Shown here: one piece after another, positions 15,082 to 24,106 of the stretch | Numbering within the stretch: position 1 is the stretch's first letter | Layout of the letters: the number at the start of each line of letters is the position of its first letter | Assembly (NCBI RefSeq): GCF_000337835.1 | Contig: NZ_AOLM01000024.1 | Coordinates: 1 to 64,000 of the forward strand | Direction of reading: 5' to 3' | DNA from: Haloferax sulfurifontis ATCC BAA-897 | GTDB taxonomy: Archaea; Halobacteriota; Halobacteria; Halobacteriales; Haloferacaceae | Length of the DNA stretch: 64,000 nt | Program-made: the position numbers and the translations under genes | Notes under the pieces: model-generated | What the model was told of the DNA's origin: nothing | What the model saw: the letters and a program-made list of their open reading frames with translations, nothing else | Databases searched by the model: none

Positions 15082-18000
15082 CCGCCGGAACCTCCGCTTC
15101 CACGTCCGCGTCGGCCTCGCCGCCGTCACTACCGTCCGCGCCGTCCTCGGAGTCGTCGCCGCCGGAGTCGTCGCCGCCGCCCGACCCGTCCGCGTCGCTT
15201 CCGTCGCTTCCGGCCTCGTCGCCGCCGAACTGGATACCCGTGACGGCGCTGACGTTGTCGCCCTGCATCGTCACGCCGATGGCGCGCTCGGCGCGTTCGA
15301 GGAGCGCGGAGCGGTGCGAGACGACGACGAACTGGGCGTCGCCCGCGAGGTCGTCGACCATCTGGCCGACGCGCTCGGCGTTCGCGGCGTCGAGGAAGGC
15401 GTCCACCTCGTCGAGCGCGTAGAACGGCGCGGGGTTGTGCCGCTGGATGGCGAAGATAAAGGCGAGCGCCGTCAGCGACTTCTCGCCGCCGGACATGGCG
15501 TCGAGGCGCTGGATGGGCTTGTCGCCCGGCTGGGCCTTCATCGTCAGCCCTTCCTCGAAGGGGTCTTCGGGGTTCTCCAACTGAAGGCGGCCCGTCCCGT
15601 TCGACAGGCGCTCGAAGATATCGGTGAAGTTCTCCGCGATGGCGTCGAACGACTCCATGAACGTCGCCTTCTTCTGGGACTCGTACTGGTCGATGCGGTC
15701 GGCGATGGCGTCGCGCTCTTCGACCAGCACGTCGCGGCGCTCCCGGAGGTCTTCGAGGTCGGCTTTCACGTCGTCGTACTCGTCGATGGCGAGCATGTTG
15801 ACCGGTTCGAGCTCCTCCATCTCCTCGGTGAGGCGCTCGATTTCCGACTCGACGGTGTCGTGGTCGGGAATCTCGTCGGGGTCGTAGTCGCCGACCTGCG
15901 ATTCGAGCTCGTCGATTTCCCATTCGAGGCGCTCGGCGGCCGAGCGCATGCTTTCGAGCTTGGATTCGACCGCGTTCACGCGGTCTTTCTTCTCGTCGCG
16001 GGCGCTCCGGGCCTCACGGAGGTCCGCCTGTAGCTCCTTGCGGTCGTCTTTGAGGTCGACCAGTTCCTCTTCGAGTTCGGCGACCGCCTCGCGCTTGGCT
16101 TCGAGGTCGTCCTCGCGCTCCTCGATTTTCGACTCCGCCTCGGAGATGGAGCTTCGGGCCTCGGCCTTGCGGTTCTGGGCGGCCTCGACCGTGTCGTGGA
16201 GGTCGTCGACCGCGTCCTCGGCGTACTGCTTTTCGAGCTGAACCTCGTTGAGCCGGCCGTCGAGCGTGGACATCCGGTCTTCGAGGTCGTCGATGTCCGC
16301 GCGAATCTCGTCGGCGCGGGCGGTGAGCTTCGGAATCTCGGAGTCCGCGAGCTCGGTCTCGATGTCCTCGATGGCGGCCTCGACCGTCTCGATTTCGTCG
16401 TCGAGGTCGGCGATTTCGTCGTCGAGGTCGGACATCTGCTCGTCCACGGACTCGCGTTCGGACTGGAGTTCGTCGATGCGGTCGTTCAGCCGGTCGATTT
16501 CGGCTTCGGCCTCCTCGATGTCCTCTTCTGCGTCCTCGATTTCGCGCTCGATGGTCCGGACGCGGTCGGCGGCGTCGGAGGCCCGCCCGCGGGCGTCGTC
16601 GAGGTCGTCGTCGATGTCCCGAATCTCCTCGTTGAGCGAGCGACGGCGGTCTTCGAGCTTCGTAATCTCCTTCGCGAGGCGGTCGAGTTTGCCCTCGCCG
16701 GACTTCGAAAACGAGTAGCGAGAGCCGCCGCCGGAGCCCCCGGTCATCGCCCCGGAGCGCTCGACGAGGTCGCCGTCGAGGGTGACCATGCGGTAGTCGC
16801 CCATCAGGTCGCGGGCGGTCTCCATGTCTTCGACGACGAGCGTCGAGCCGAGGACGTACGAGAAAATCGACTCGTACTGGCTGTCGTAGTCGACGAGGTT
16901 GCGGGCGAAGTCCACGACGCCGGGGCGGTTCGGCTTGCGCGGGAGGCCCCGGTTGTCCATCTTCGTTATGGGCAGGAACGTCGCGCGACCCGCGTTGCGG
17001 GACTTCAGGTGGTCGATACAGGACGACCCCACGCCGTCGTCGTCGACGACGACGTTGGCGAGGCGACCGCCGGCGGCCGTCTCGCAGGCCTTGGCGTACT
17101 CGCCGTCGACCGAGCCGAGTTGGCCGACCGCGCCGTGGACGCCGGAGATTCCGGCGTTGAGTATGGTCGTGACCGCTCTGGGCCACGAGTTGTCGCCGTC
17201 TTTGCCGGCGCGGGCTTCGAGGCGGGCGTACTCGGACTGCTTGGTCTGGAGTTCGTCCGTGACCTCCGAGAGTTCGTCGTTCAGGTCGGCCTTCTCGACC
17301 TGCAGGTCCTCGATGACGCCGTCTATCTTCGCCTTGTTCTTCTCGGCGGTGTCGAGTTCGCTGTGCAGGTCGGAGATCGTCGCCTTCAGTTCGGGGACGC
17401 GCTCGCGGGCGCGTTCGAGTTCGTCCCGCGTCTCCGAAATCTGGTTCGAGCGGCGGCGCGCGTCGTCCAGCAGGCGGTCCTTGGCTCGCTGGCGATCGTT
17501 CTTCTCGTCTTTGAGCTCGTCGAGCGTCTCCTTTCTCGCCGCGAGTTCGGACTTCAGCTCGTCGAACTCGGTGTCGACCGAGTCGATTTCGGCCTGCACC
17601 TCGGAGAGTTCGACCCGCTTGGACTGGATGTCGCTTTTGACCGACGCCTTCTCGACTTTGACCTCGCGGATGTCGTCTTCGAGGTCGTCTATCTGTTCTT
17701 GCTTGCGGTCGATGTCGATGAACGCCTTGCGGCGCTCGGCCTCGGCGTCGTCGCGCTTTTCCTCGGCGGCCTCGATGGCGTTCTCCAGCCGGGAGATGTC
17801 GCCTTTTATCTCCTCCATCTCCGACTTGATGCGGAGCTGTTCGTCCTCGCCCTTGCGCTCGATTTCGCGGGTGAGGTCTTCGAGGTCCTCTTCGAGGCGG
17901 GTGACTTTCCCCTGTCGCTCGTCGAGTTCGGCCTGCAAGTCTTCGAGGTCCGCCTCGGTGGACTCGATGCGCGATTCGGTCCGCGAGAGGTCGTCGCGCT

Positions 18001-18775
18001 TGTCTTCGAGTTCCGCGGCCTTCAGGTAGCCCTCGTACTCCTCTTTCTCCTCGCGGAGTCCCTTGTAGGTGAGCGCGGTCTCGCGCTCGTCGGCGAGTTG
18101 GTCGAGGCGCGTCTCCTTTTCCTCGATGCGGAGGTCCGCCTCGTCGACGCGCTCTTCGACCGCCTCCAACTCCTCGAAGGCGGCGTCTTTCTTCTCGTCG
18201 AACTCGGCGACGCCCGCGATTTCGTCGATGATGCCCCGTCGCTGGTAGGGCGTCATGTTGATGATTTCGGTCACGTCGCCCTGCATGACGACGTTGTAGC
18301 CCTCGGGGGAGATGCCCGCCTGCGCGAGCAGGTCCTTGATGTCCGAGAGGTTGACCGAGCGCTCGTTGAGGTAGTAGTACGAGTAGTAGTTGTCCGGCGT
18401 CTCCTTGACGCGGCGCTTGATGGTTATCTCCTCGACGTCGCCGACCTTGTCGGTCCCGGCGGCGTTGACGACCTGCGAGCGGTCGAGCGTCCCCTCGGAG
18501 TTGTCGAGGACGACCGTGACGCTGGCCTCTTTGGGCTGTTTCGCGGCCTCGTCGCTCCCGTCGGCGTGACCGGGGTTGTAGATGAGGTCCGTCAGCTTCT
18601 CGGCGCGAATCCCGCGGGTGCGGGCGAGGCCGAGCGCGAAGAGGACGCCGTCGATGATGTTCGATTTGCCGGAACCGTTCGGGCCCGTAACGACCGTGAA
18701 ATCCTCGTAGAACGGGATGCGAGTCGGCCGCCCGAAGCTCTTGAAACCGTCAAGGACGAGCTCTTTGATGTGCAT
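15074..18775 (-). CDS. smc: Chromosome segregation protein SMC
   Basis: 1233 residues, slightly longer than the usual 1150-1200. Walker A is GPNGSGKSN at residues 31-39. A coiled coil runs from about 165 to 500, the hinge is near 505-650 (GISGVHGAVGQLG, GRATFLPITKM, GGSGGGSRYSF), and a second coiled coil runs to about 1050. The head completes with the ABC signature MSGGEKS, Walker B region FYALDEVDAFLD and the D-loop. The last 50 residues are almost only Gly, Asp, Ser and Glu, an acidic tail beyond the head. It forms the condensin-like ring with ScpA, encoded next. Confidence 0.97.
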   Translation of the reverse strand: MHIKELVLDGFKSFGRPTRIPFYEDFTVVTGPNGSGKSNIIDGVLFALGLARTRGIRAEKLTDLIYNPGHADGSDEAAKQPKEASVTVVLDNSEGTLDRSQVVNAAGTDKVGDVEEITIKRRVKETPDNYYSYYYLNERSVNLSDIKDLLAQAGISPEGYNVVMQGDVTEIINMTPYQRRGIIDEIAGVAEFDEKKDAAFEELEAVEERVDEADLRIEEKETRLDQLADERETALTYKGLREEKEEYEGYLKAAELEDKRDDLSRTESRIESTEADLEDLQAELDERQGKVTRLEEDLEDLTREIERKGEDEQLRIKSEMEEIKGDISRLENAIEAAEEKRDDAEAERRKAFIDIDRKQEQIDDLEDDIREVKVEKASVKSDIQSKRVELSEVQAEIDSVDTEFDELKSELAARKETLDELKDEKNDRQRAKDRLLDDARRRSNQISETRDELERARERVPELKATISDLHSELDTAEKNKAKIDGVIEDLQVEKADLNDELSEVTDELQTKQSEYARLEARAGKDGDNSWPRAVTTILNAGISGVHGAVGQLGSVDGEYAKACETAAGGRLANVVVDDDGVGSSCIDHLKSRNAGRATFLPITKMDNRGLPRKPNRPGVVDFARNLVDYDSQYESIFSYVLGSTLVVEDMETARDLMGDYRMVTLDGDLVERSGAMTGGSGGGSRYSFSKSGEGKLDRLAKEITKLEDRRRSLNEEIRDIDDDLDDARGRASDAADRVRTIEREIEDAEEDIEEAEAEIDRLNDRIDELQSERESVDEQMSDLDDEIADLDDEIETVEAAIEDIETELADSEIPKLTARADEIRADIDDLEDRMSTLDGRLNEVQLEKQYAEDAVDDLHDTVEAAQNRKAEARSSISEAESKIEEREDDLEAKREAVAELEEELVDLKDDRKELQADLREARSARDEKKDRVNAVESKLESMRSAAERLEWEIDELESQVGDYDPDEIPDHDTVESEIERLTEEMEELEPVNMLAIDEYDDVKADLEDLRERRDVLVEERDAIADRIDQYESQKKATFMESFDAIAENFTDIFERLSNGTGRLQLENPEDPFEEGLTMKAQPGDKPIQRLDAMSGGEKSLTALAFIFAIQRHNPAPFYALDEVDAFLDAANAERVGQMVDDLAGDAQFVVVSHRSALLERAERAIGVTMQGDNVSAVTGIQFGGDEAGSDGSDADGSGGGDDSGGDDSEDGADGSDGGEADADVEAEVPADD

Positions 18776-18858
18776 GGGTTGGTGTTCACGCGGGCGACGC
18801 CCGCAGGTGGAGCGCGCCGCATGAACACGGGGCGCGCTCGCTCGGACGGCGCGCCCGA

Positions 18859-19179
18859 TTACGCGACGATGATGTCGTCGTCGGGCGTCTCGCCGTCGCC
18901 TTCGTCAGTCTCGTCGGCCTCGTCGGGTTTAGTCTCATCGCCGTCGGCCGACGCCACCTCGTCGGCTTCGGCGGTCTCCGCGGCGGGGTCCGCGGCGGGG
19001 TCGTCTTCGGTCTCCCAGTCGCCGCGACGGGTCGCGGCCCGCGAGGGGACCTCCACGTCGTTGGCGTCTTCGAGCTGTCGAAGCCGTTCTTTGGTCTCGA
19101 CGAGTTCCTCGGTGAGCCCGTTCACGGCGGCCTGCAGTTCTGCGACTTTGGATTCGAGTTCCTCCACCCGGTTACTCAT
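18859..19179 (-). CDS. Short coiled-coil protein upstream of smc
   Basis: 106 residues. MSNRVEELESKVAELQAAVNGLTEELVETKERLRQLE (residues 1-37) is a regular heptad coiled coil, sometimes annotated as bZIP. The remaining two-thirds is a disordered acidic region ending DDIIVA. It is the first gene of the smc-scpA transcription unit, 83 bases upstream of smc, so a role with condensin is plausible but unproven. The ATG at 19177-19179 is supported by an ATTTATG box 25-33 bases upstream. Confidence 0.8.
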   Translation of the reverse strand: MSNRVEELESKVAELQAAVNGLTEELVETKERLRQLEDANDVEVPSRAATRRGDWETEDDPAADPAAETAEADEVASADGDETKPDEADETDEGDGETPDDDIIVA

Positions 19180-19317
19180 GGGTAACATAGCCCCGCGCGT
19201 GAGACATAAATGTGCGTCAGACAATCACCGAAAATGTGATACGTGTGCGAGTGGGAACGTCCCCGGACCCGCGTCGTCGGTCGCTCTGGGCGTCGCCGGC
19301 CTGCCGTCGGCGGGCGC

Positions 19318-20655
19318 TCAGTCGCGGTACGATTCGGTCGTCGTCGCCCGGAGCGACCGGACCGCGTCGAGGTACTCCTCGCGGCCGCGCTTTTCGGCTT
19401 TCGCCTCGCGGACCGCCGCCATCGCCTCGTGGCTGGTGAGCAGGTCGACCAGCGTGCAGGCGGTGAGTTTCGCGGGGATGACGTAGGCCATCTCCTCGTC
19501 GACGACGCGGAAGTCGCGGGCGTGGACCGCGCCCTCGAAGCCGCCGGTCCACGGGTGGATGCCGGGGACGAGTTGCGTGATGTCGCCCATGTCGGTCGAC
19601 CCCGAGAGGTGCGGCGACCCCTCCGTGACCGCGTCGGGGCCGACGATGTCGCGGGCGTTCTCGTCGTAGAACGCGACTATCGTCTCGTCGGTCCGAAGCG
19701 GCATGTAGCCGGGGTAGTCCTCGATTTCCACGTCGCCGCCGACGCCCATCGCGCCGGCGGCGAGCGCCCGGTTGACCGACTCGTTCGCCTCGGCGACGGC
19801 CTCGACGGAGGCCGCGCGGACGTACGACTCCATCGTCACCTCGGCGGGGACGACGTTGACGCCGTCGCCGCCGCGGGTGATGATGGGGTGGACGCGGACG
19901 TGGTCCTCGTCGCGGAAGCGCTCGCGCTGGGCGTGGACCGCGTTCATCCCGAGCATCGCGGCGTTGAGCGCGTTGACGCCCTCTTCGGGGGCCGCGCCGG
20001 CGTGCGCCTCGGTCCCGCGGTAGGTGACGAACTTACCGACGAAACCGTTCGTCGAGAAGTCGCTCGTAATCGTCCGCTCGGGCGTGTCGCTCCCGGCGTG
20101 CATCATCGCGGCGGCGTCCCAGTCGTCGACGTAGCCGCGGCGGATGAGCTCCTGTTTGCCGCCGAAGAACTCGATGTCGCCGGCTTCGAGCAGGCCGCGC
20201 CGGTAGTCGAGGTCGAGGTACTCCTCGGCCGGGACGGCGACGAACTCGACCGCGCCGTCGAGGTCGTCGACGACGCCACTTCCGACGAGGCCGAACGCGG
20301 TCCCCACGAGCTGTGCGAGTTGGGCGTTGTGGCCGCAGGCGTGGACCGCGCCGGTCTCGGGGTCCGCCATCGGGTGGTCCGGGTTGACGAGCGCGTCGAG
20401 TTCGCCGAGGACGGCGGCGACGAAGTCGCCCGACCCCGCTCGGGCGCGAGCGCCGGTAATCGCCAGTTCCGTCTCCACGTCGAGGTCGAGGTCTTCGAAC
20501 AGCGAGACGACCTTCTCGGTCGTCTTCACCTCCTTGTAGCCGAGTTCCGGCTCCGCCTGCACGTCCTTCGCGAAGGCGATAATCTCGTCCGCGCGGTCGT
20601 CGATAGCGTCGCAGACGCGCGCTTTGAGGGTCGCGGTTCGGTCGTCGCCGGTCAT
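19318..20655 (-). CDS. M20-family amidohydrolase/peptidase
   Basis: 445 residues of the M20D amidohydrolase type (aminoacylase / p-aminobenzoyl-glutamate hydrolase AbgB-like). HACGHN near residue 109 provides the first metal ligand pair, FVAVPAEEYLD the catalytic Glu pair, and AHAGAAPEEGVNALNAA belongs to the lid/dimerisation domain. LSGSTDMGDITQLVPG carries the later metal-binding part. Such enzymes cut amide bonds of N-acyl amino acids or folate breakdown products. It is the last gene of an operon with two membrane proteins (64-base gap), suggesting that they import its substrate. Confidence 0.9.
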   Translation of the reverse strand: MTGDDRTATLKARVCDAIDDRADEIIAFAKDVQAEPELGYKEVKTTEKVVSLFEDLDLDVETELAITGARARAGSGDFVAAVLGELDALVNPDHPMADPETGAVHACGHNAQLAQLVGTAFGLVGSGVVDDLDGAVEFVAVPAEEYLDLDYRRGLLEAGDIEFFGGKQELIRRGYVDDWDAAAMMHAGSDTPERTITSDFSTNGFVGKFVTYRGTEAHAGAAPEEGVNALNAAMLGMNAVHAQRERFRDEDHVRVHPIITRGGDGVNVVPAEVTMESYVRAASVEAVAEANESVNRALAAGAMGVGGDVEIEDYPGYMPLRTDETIVAFYDENARDIVGPDAVTEGSPHLSGSTDMGDITQLVPGIHPWTGGFEGAVHARDFRVVDEEMAYVIPAKLTACTLVDLLTSHEAMAAVREAKAEKRGREEYLDAVRSLRATTTESYRD

Positions 20656-20719
20656 CGCGTCTCACTCCGGCGCGCGCGGCGGTCGGTCGCGGGGGTCGCG
20701 GAGGTTGCGGGGGTCGCCA

Positions 20720-21193
20720 TCAGATAATCCCCTGCGCGGAGAGCACGGCCTGCGAGATGAGCGCGGAGCCGAAGAACGTCCCGAAGAAGACGAACACGGC
20801 CACGAGGACGAGCTTCCAGCTGACCTCCTTCATCTTCCCGGTCTGGAGCCCGATAGAGAGCCCCGCGTAGGCGAGAATCGGCGTCGTCGTCGCGAGGAAG
20901 TCGACCTCGCCGACGGCGGCGAGAAACGGCGCTTGAACCGGCGAAAACGGCAGTGCGAGCGCGAACGCGAGAATCATCGCGTAGGCGAACGCCGGCAGGT
21001 CGAGCGGAATCAGCCGCCCCATGAGCAGGGCGACGAGACCGATGAGGACGATGAGCGCCATGCCGGGGAGCGCGGCGACGAAGCCGGTGCCGGTGGCGAT
21101 GAAGTTGGCCGTCAGCGTCAGGAACGCGACCACGAGCAACATCTTCAGCGATTCGACGGATAACTCCGGCGTGGACATCGACATCTCACTCAC
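20720..21193 (-). CDS. Membrane partner of DUF3100 protein, unknown
   Basis: 157 residues with four or five hydrophobic segments (from VESLKMLLVVAFLTLTANFI to VFVFFGTFFGSALISQAVL). I do not recognise a characterised family. The start codon lies inside the end of the DUF3100 gene (8-base overlap), so the two proteins are made together and probably form one membrane complex; alternative in-frame ATGs lie three and five codons downstream. Followed by the M20 amidohydrolase. Confidence 0.8.
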   Translation of the reverse strand: MSEMSMSTPELSVESLKMLLVVAFLTLTANFIATGTGFVAALPGMALIVLIGLVALLMGRLIPLDLPAFAYAMILAFALALPFSPVQAPFLAAVGEVDFLATTTPILAYAGLSIGLQTGKMKEVSWKLVLVAVFVFFGTFFGSALISQAVLSAQGII

Positions 21194-22070
21194 CTCCGTC
21201 GGCCGCGGCCGTGTCGCGGCCGAACACGGGCGCGAGGACGGCGTACAGGCGCGTGATGACCGGGAGACCGACGAGGATGACCATGTAGAGTCCCGTGATG
21301 CCGGTCAGGAGGTTGCTCGTCGCGGCGAAGCTCAGAATCTGGTCCTCGGCGACGCCCGCGCCGCCGGCGGCCGCCGCCAGCGACGTGGAACAGGCGGTCA
21401 TCATGCTCGCCGACCCCATGCCGCAGGCCATCGACAGCGCGAGCGGGTGAAGCCCCGTCGCGGGGGCGAAACCCCCGAGCAGGCCGAAGAAGACGGTTCC
21501 GAGGACCGTACCGGTCATGTAGGTGCCGAGGACGCCGCGACCCTCGGGCGACTCGATGCCGTACTTGTCGGTGATGACGCCGAGGGTCGGTTCGCGGGCG
21601 ATGCTGACCGCCGCGCCGATGGACTCGCGTTTGAGGCCCAAAAGCAGGGCGAGCGGGAGCGCGATGAGAATCGTGCCGAGGTTGCCGAACTCCTGTAAGA
21701 CGAACGCCGGCCCGGCCGCCACGAGGTCGTAGAACGACGGCGCGACGAGCGTCCCGTACTTGACGCCGAGCGGCATCAGCGCGATGACGAGAAGCGGCGA
21801 GGCGATGCGGCTCACGTCCTCGTCGACGACCGACCGGAGGGGTTCGATGACCGACCCGAGGACGCTGTAACTGACGCCGAGCCCGAGGACGACAGCGTAC
21901 AGAAGCGGCAGGAGCACGACCTGACCCGGTCCGAGCGGGAACGTTATCGTGCCGATGAGTTCCGCGACGACGACGATGAGAAGGACCGTCAGATGCGTCC
22001 GGAGATGCGCCGAAAGCCGACCGGCGGTCCGAATCGGTGCCCATCTATCAGCAGTGGTATCGTTTGTCAT
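21186..22070 (-). CDS. DUF3100 membrane protein
   Basis: 294 residues with about eight membrane helices. TVLLIVVVAELIGTITFPLGPGQVVLLPLLYA (residues about 28-59) and GMGSASMMTACSTSLA match my memory of the DUF3100 family, whose members have no assigned substrate. Paired with a smaller membrane protein and an amidohydrolase, it looks like a two-subunit importer of amide-linked compounds. That is analogous in logic, not in sequence, to AbgT with AbgAB. A strong GGTTTTATATACC box lies 39-51 bases upstream. Confidence 0.82.
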   Translation of the reverse strand: MTNDTTADRWAPIRTAGRLSAHLRTHLTVLLIVVVAELIGTITFPLGPGQVVLLPLLYAVVLGLGVSYSVLGSVIEPLRSVVDEDVSRIASPLLVIALMPLGVKYGTLVAPSFYDLVAAGPAFVLQEFGNLGTILIALPLALLLGLKRESIGAAVSIAREPTLGVITDKYGIESPEGRGVLGTYMTGTVLGTVFFGLLGGFAPATGLHPLALSMACGMGSASMMTACSTSLAAAAGGAGVAEDQILSFAATSNLLTGITGLYMVILVGLPVITRLYAVLAPVFGRDTAAADGGE

Positions 22071-22108
22071 ATGTGAACAAAGTCTGTGAATCGTGGAGAT
22101 GAAACGCC

Positions 22109-22121
22109 GGTATATAAAACC
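22109..22121 (-). promoter_or_regulatory. Promoter of the DUF3100-amidohydrolase operon
   Basis: The minus strand reads GGTTTTATATACC, close to an ideal archaeal TATA element, and predicts a leader of about 12-25 bases before the ATG at 22070. The divergent gatB promoter lies about 90 bases away at about 22204-22213. Confidence 0.65.
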
Positions 22122-22236
22122 TCGTTAGTAATTGTCTGTCAGGTGTGACGGCCGCGCGGCGGGACACCACCCGCGGCCGAGCGGCTCTGCGACCAGTCCC
22201 GTTAGTCTTTAGCCCACCGCCGTCGAAGCGCGGCCA

Positions 22237-23727
22237 ATGACTGCGCAAGCGCTCGAACAGCGCGAACTCGCGGTCGTCATCGGGTTGGAGGTCCACGTTC
22301 AACTCGAAACGGCCACGAAGATTTTCTGTAGCTGTTCGACCGAGCCTGCCGAGGACGAGGAGCCGAACACCCGCGTGTGCCCCGTCTGCCTCGGGCTACC
22401 GGGCGCGCTCCCGGTGCTCAACGAGGCGGCGGTGGAGTCGGCGGTCAAAATCGGCAAGGCGCTGAACGCCGACATCGCCGAGGACACCCGCTTCCACCGG
22501 AAGAACTACTACTACCCCGACCTGCCCAAGAACTTCCAGATCACCCAGTACGACGCGCCCATCTGCGCCGACGGGACGCTCGAGGTGTCTGTCGAGGGCA
22601 CCCGCCGCGACATCGGCATCACCCGCGCCCACCTCGAAGAGGACCCCGGGAGCCTCCAGCACAAAGGCGGCAGTATCGACACGGCGGACTACACGCTCGT
22701 CAACTACAACCGCGCCGGCACGCCGCTGGTCGAAATCGTCACCGAGCCCGACTTCCGGAGCCCCCAAGAGACCCGCGCGTTCCTCGCCAAGCTCGAAGAG
22801 GTGCTCGAATATCTCGGCGTGTTCGACGCCACCCGCGACGGCTCGCTCCGCATCGACGCCAACATCTCGCTCGTCCCCGCCGACGAGGTCGACGACGACG
22901 GCGCGATTTCCGACGAGGCGCTCGAAGCGGCCAACCGCACCGAGGTCAAGAACATCTCCAGCCACAAGGGCGCAGAGAAGGCGCTGGCCTACGAGGTCAC
23001 CCGCCAGAAGAACGCCATCAAGCGCGGTCGCGCTGTCGAACAGGAGACGCGCCACTGGGACGAGTCCCGCGGCATCACGGTCTCGATGCGCTCGAAGGAA
23101 GAAGAAAAGGACTACCGCTACTTCCGCGAGGCCGACCTCCCGCCGCTCCAGGTCGCCCACTGGAAAGAGGAGATTCCGATTCCGGAGCTTCCCGACGCCC
23201 GCCGCGAGCGCTTCCACACCGAGTACGGCATCGACGAGGAGTCCGCCTCGAAGCTCACCTCGACCAAGGAGGTCGCGGACTTCTTCGAGGACGTGGCCGC
23301 CGAGTTCGACGCCGACCTCGCCGCGACGTGGGTCGCCGACAACCTCCTCGGCGAACTCAACTACCGCGACATGCACATCACGGACGTGTCGGACCGCCTC
23401 GACGAGTTCACGCGACTCGTCGAGCTCGTCGCCGCCGACGAGGTGACGACGAAGAACGCCGAGGAAATCGTCCTCCGCGAGATGCTCGACGAGGGCAAAG
23501 ACCCCGACACCATCGTCGACGAGGAGGGTCTCGGGAAGGCCGACGACGACGAAATCGGCGGCTTCGTCCAAGAGGCAATCGACGAGAACCCCGACGCCGT
23601 CGAGGACTACCACGACGGCGAGGGCGGCGCGCTGAACTTCCTCGTCGGACAGGTCATGCAGAAGTCCAAGGGGAGCGCCGACCCCGGCACGGTGAACCAG
23701 TTGCTCCGCGAGCGACTGGACGAGTAA
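22237..23727 (+). CDS. gatB: Asp-tRNA(Asn)/Glu-tRNA(Gln) amidotransferase subunit B
   Basis: 496 residues. The kinase-like cradle domain begins GLEVHVQLETATKIFCSCSTE (residues 16-36) with the zinc cysteines continued in CPVCLGLPG; YYPDLPKNFQIT and SLRIDANISLVP follow. The YqeY-like tail domain that holds the tRNA D-loop occupies the last 150 residues. GatB phosphorylates the acyl group of mischarged tRNA before amidation; in Archaea GatCAB mainly makes Asn-tRNA while GatDE makes Gln-tRNA. gatA and gatC are not adjacent. A CTTTAG box 24-33 bases upstream supports the start. Confidence 0.96.
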   Translation: MTAQALEQRELAVVIGLEVHVQLETATKIFCSCSTEPAEDEEPNTRVCPVCLGLPGALPVLNEAAVESAVKIGKALNADIAEDTRFHRKNYYYPDLPKNFQITQYDAPICADGTLEVSVEGTRRDIGITRAHLEEDPGSLQHKGGSIDTADYTLVNYNRAGTPLVEIVTEPDFRSPQETRAFLAKLEEVLEYLGVFDATRDGSLRIDANISLVPADEVDDDGAISDEALEAANRTEVKNISSHKGAEKALAYEVTRQKNAIKRGRAVEQETRHWDESRGITVSMRSKEEEKDYRYFREADLPPLQVAHWKEEIPIPELPDARRERFHTEYGIDEESASKLTSTKEVADFFEDVAAEFDADLAATWVADNLLGELNYRDMHITDVSDRLDEFTRLVELVAADEVTTKNAEEIVLREMLDEGKDPDTIVDEEGLGKADDDEIGGFVQEAIDENPDAVEDYHDGEGGALNFLVGQVMQKSKGSADPGTVNQLLRERLDE

Positions 23728-23813
23728 CGCGACCGACCGCAGAAAGCGACGCCGCACCGACGCGGCGCGCGTCAGGTTCGCTCTGTCCTTCGACCCTCGA
23801 TTCGTCGCGCCGC

Positions 23814-23993
23814 TCAGCCGAGCACGTGGTTCACGTACTGGTCGAACCGAACGAACTCCGTCGAGTCGCAGGCGGCGCACTCGTCGGGGGCGCTGTAGTG
23901 GTACATCCCTTCCTCGTGCCTCACCGACCCGGCGTAGACCGCGTGGCAGTCGGTGCAGACGTATCGGTCCGGTAACTCAGGCGTGTGAGCCAT
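23814..23993 (-). CDS. 59-residue zinc-finger microprotein
   Basis: A short gene starting MAHTPELPDRYVCTDCHAVY with two CxxC pairs: C13/C16 and C39/C42 (ECAACDST). It ends DQYVNHVLG. The spacing of the cysteines fits a small zinc ribbon of the kind common in haloarchaea. It converges with gatB (86-base gap). No function is known; I judge it real from the conserved-looking zinc pattern and clean start and stop. Confidence 0.7.
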   Translation of the reverse strand: MAHTPELPDRYVCTDCHAVYAGSVRHEEGMYHYSAPDECAACDSTEFVRFDQYVNHVLG

Positions 23994-24106
23994 GCGTCTC
24001 TATTGTACCCGGTCATACATGATTCTACCTTGCCAAAAGGCGACGGCCGTGGCTACGACCCGTCGGCGTCGCGAGGGGAGTCGAGAGTACTCGAAGGCGG
24101 CCGAGG

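Noticed and set aside
16196-19486. 1096-codon open frame antisense to smc
   Set aside because: It mirrors the strong third-position G/C and acidic codon use of smc; the translated sequence is hydrophobic-valine-rich without motifs and smc itself is unmistakable.
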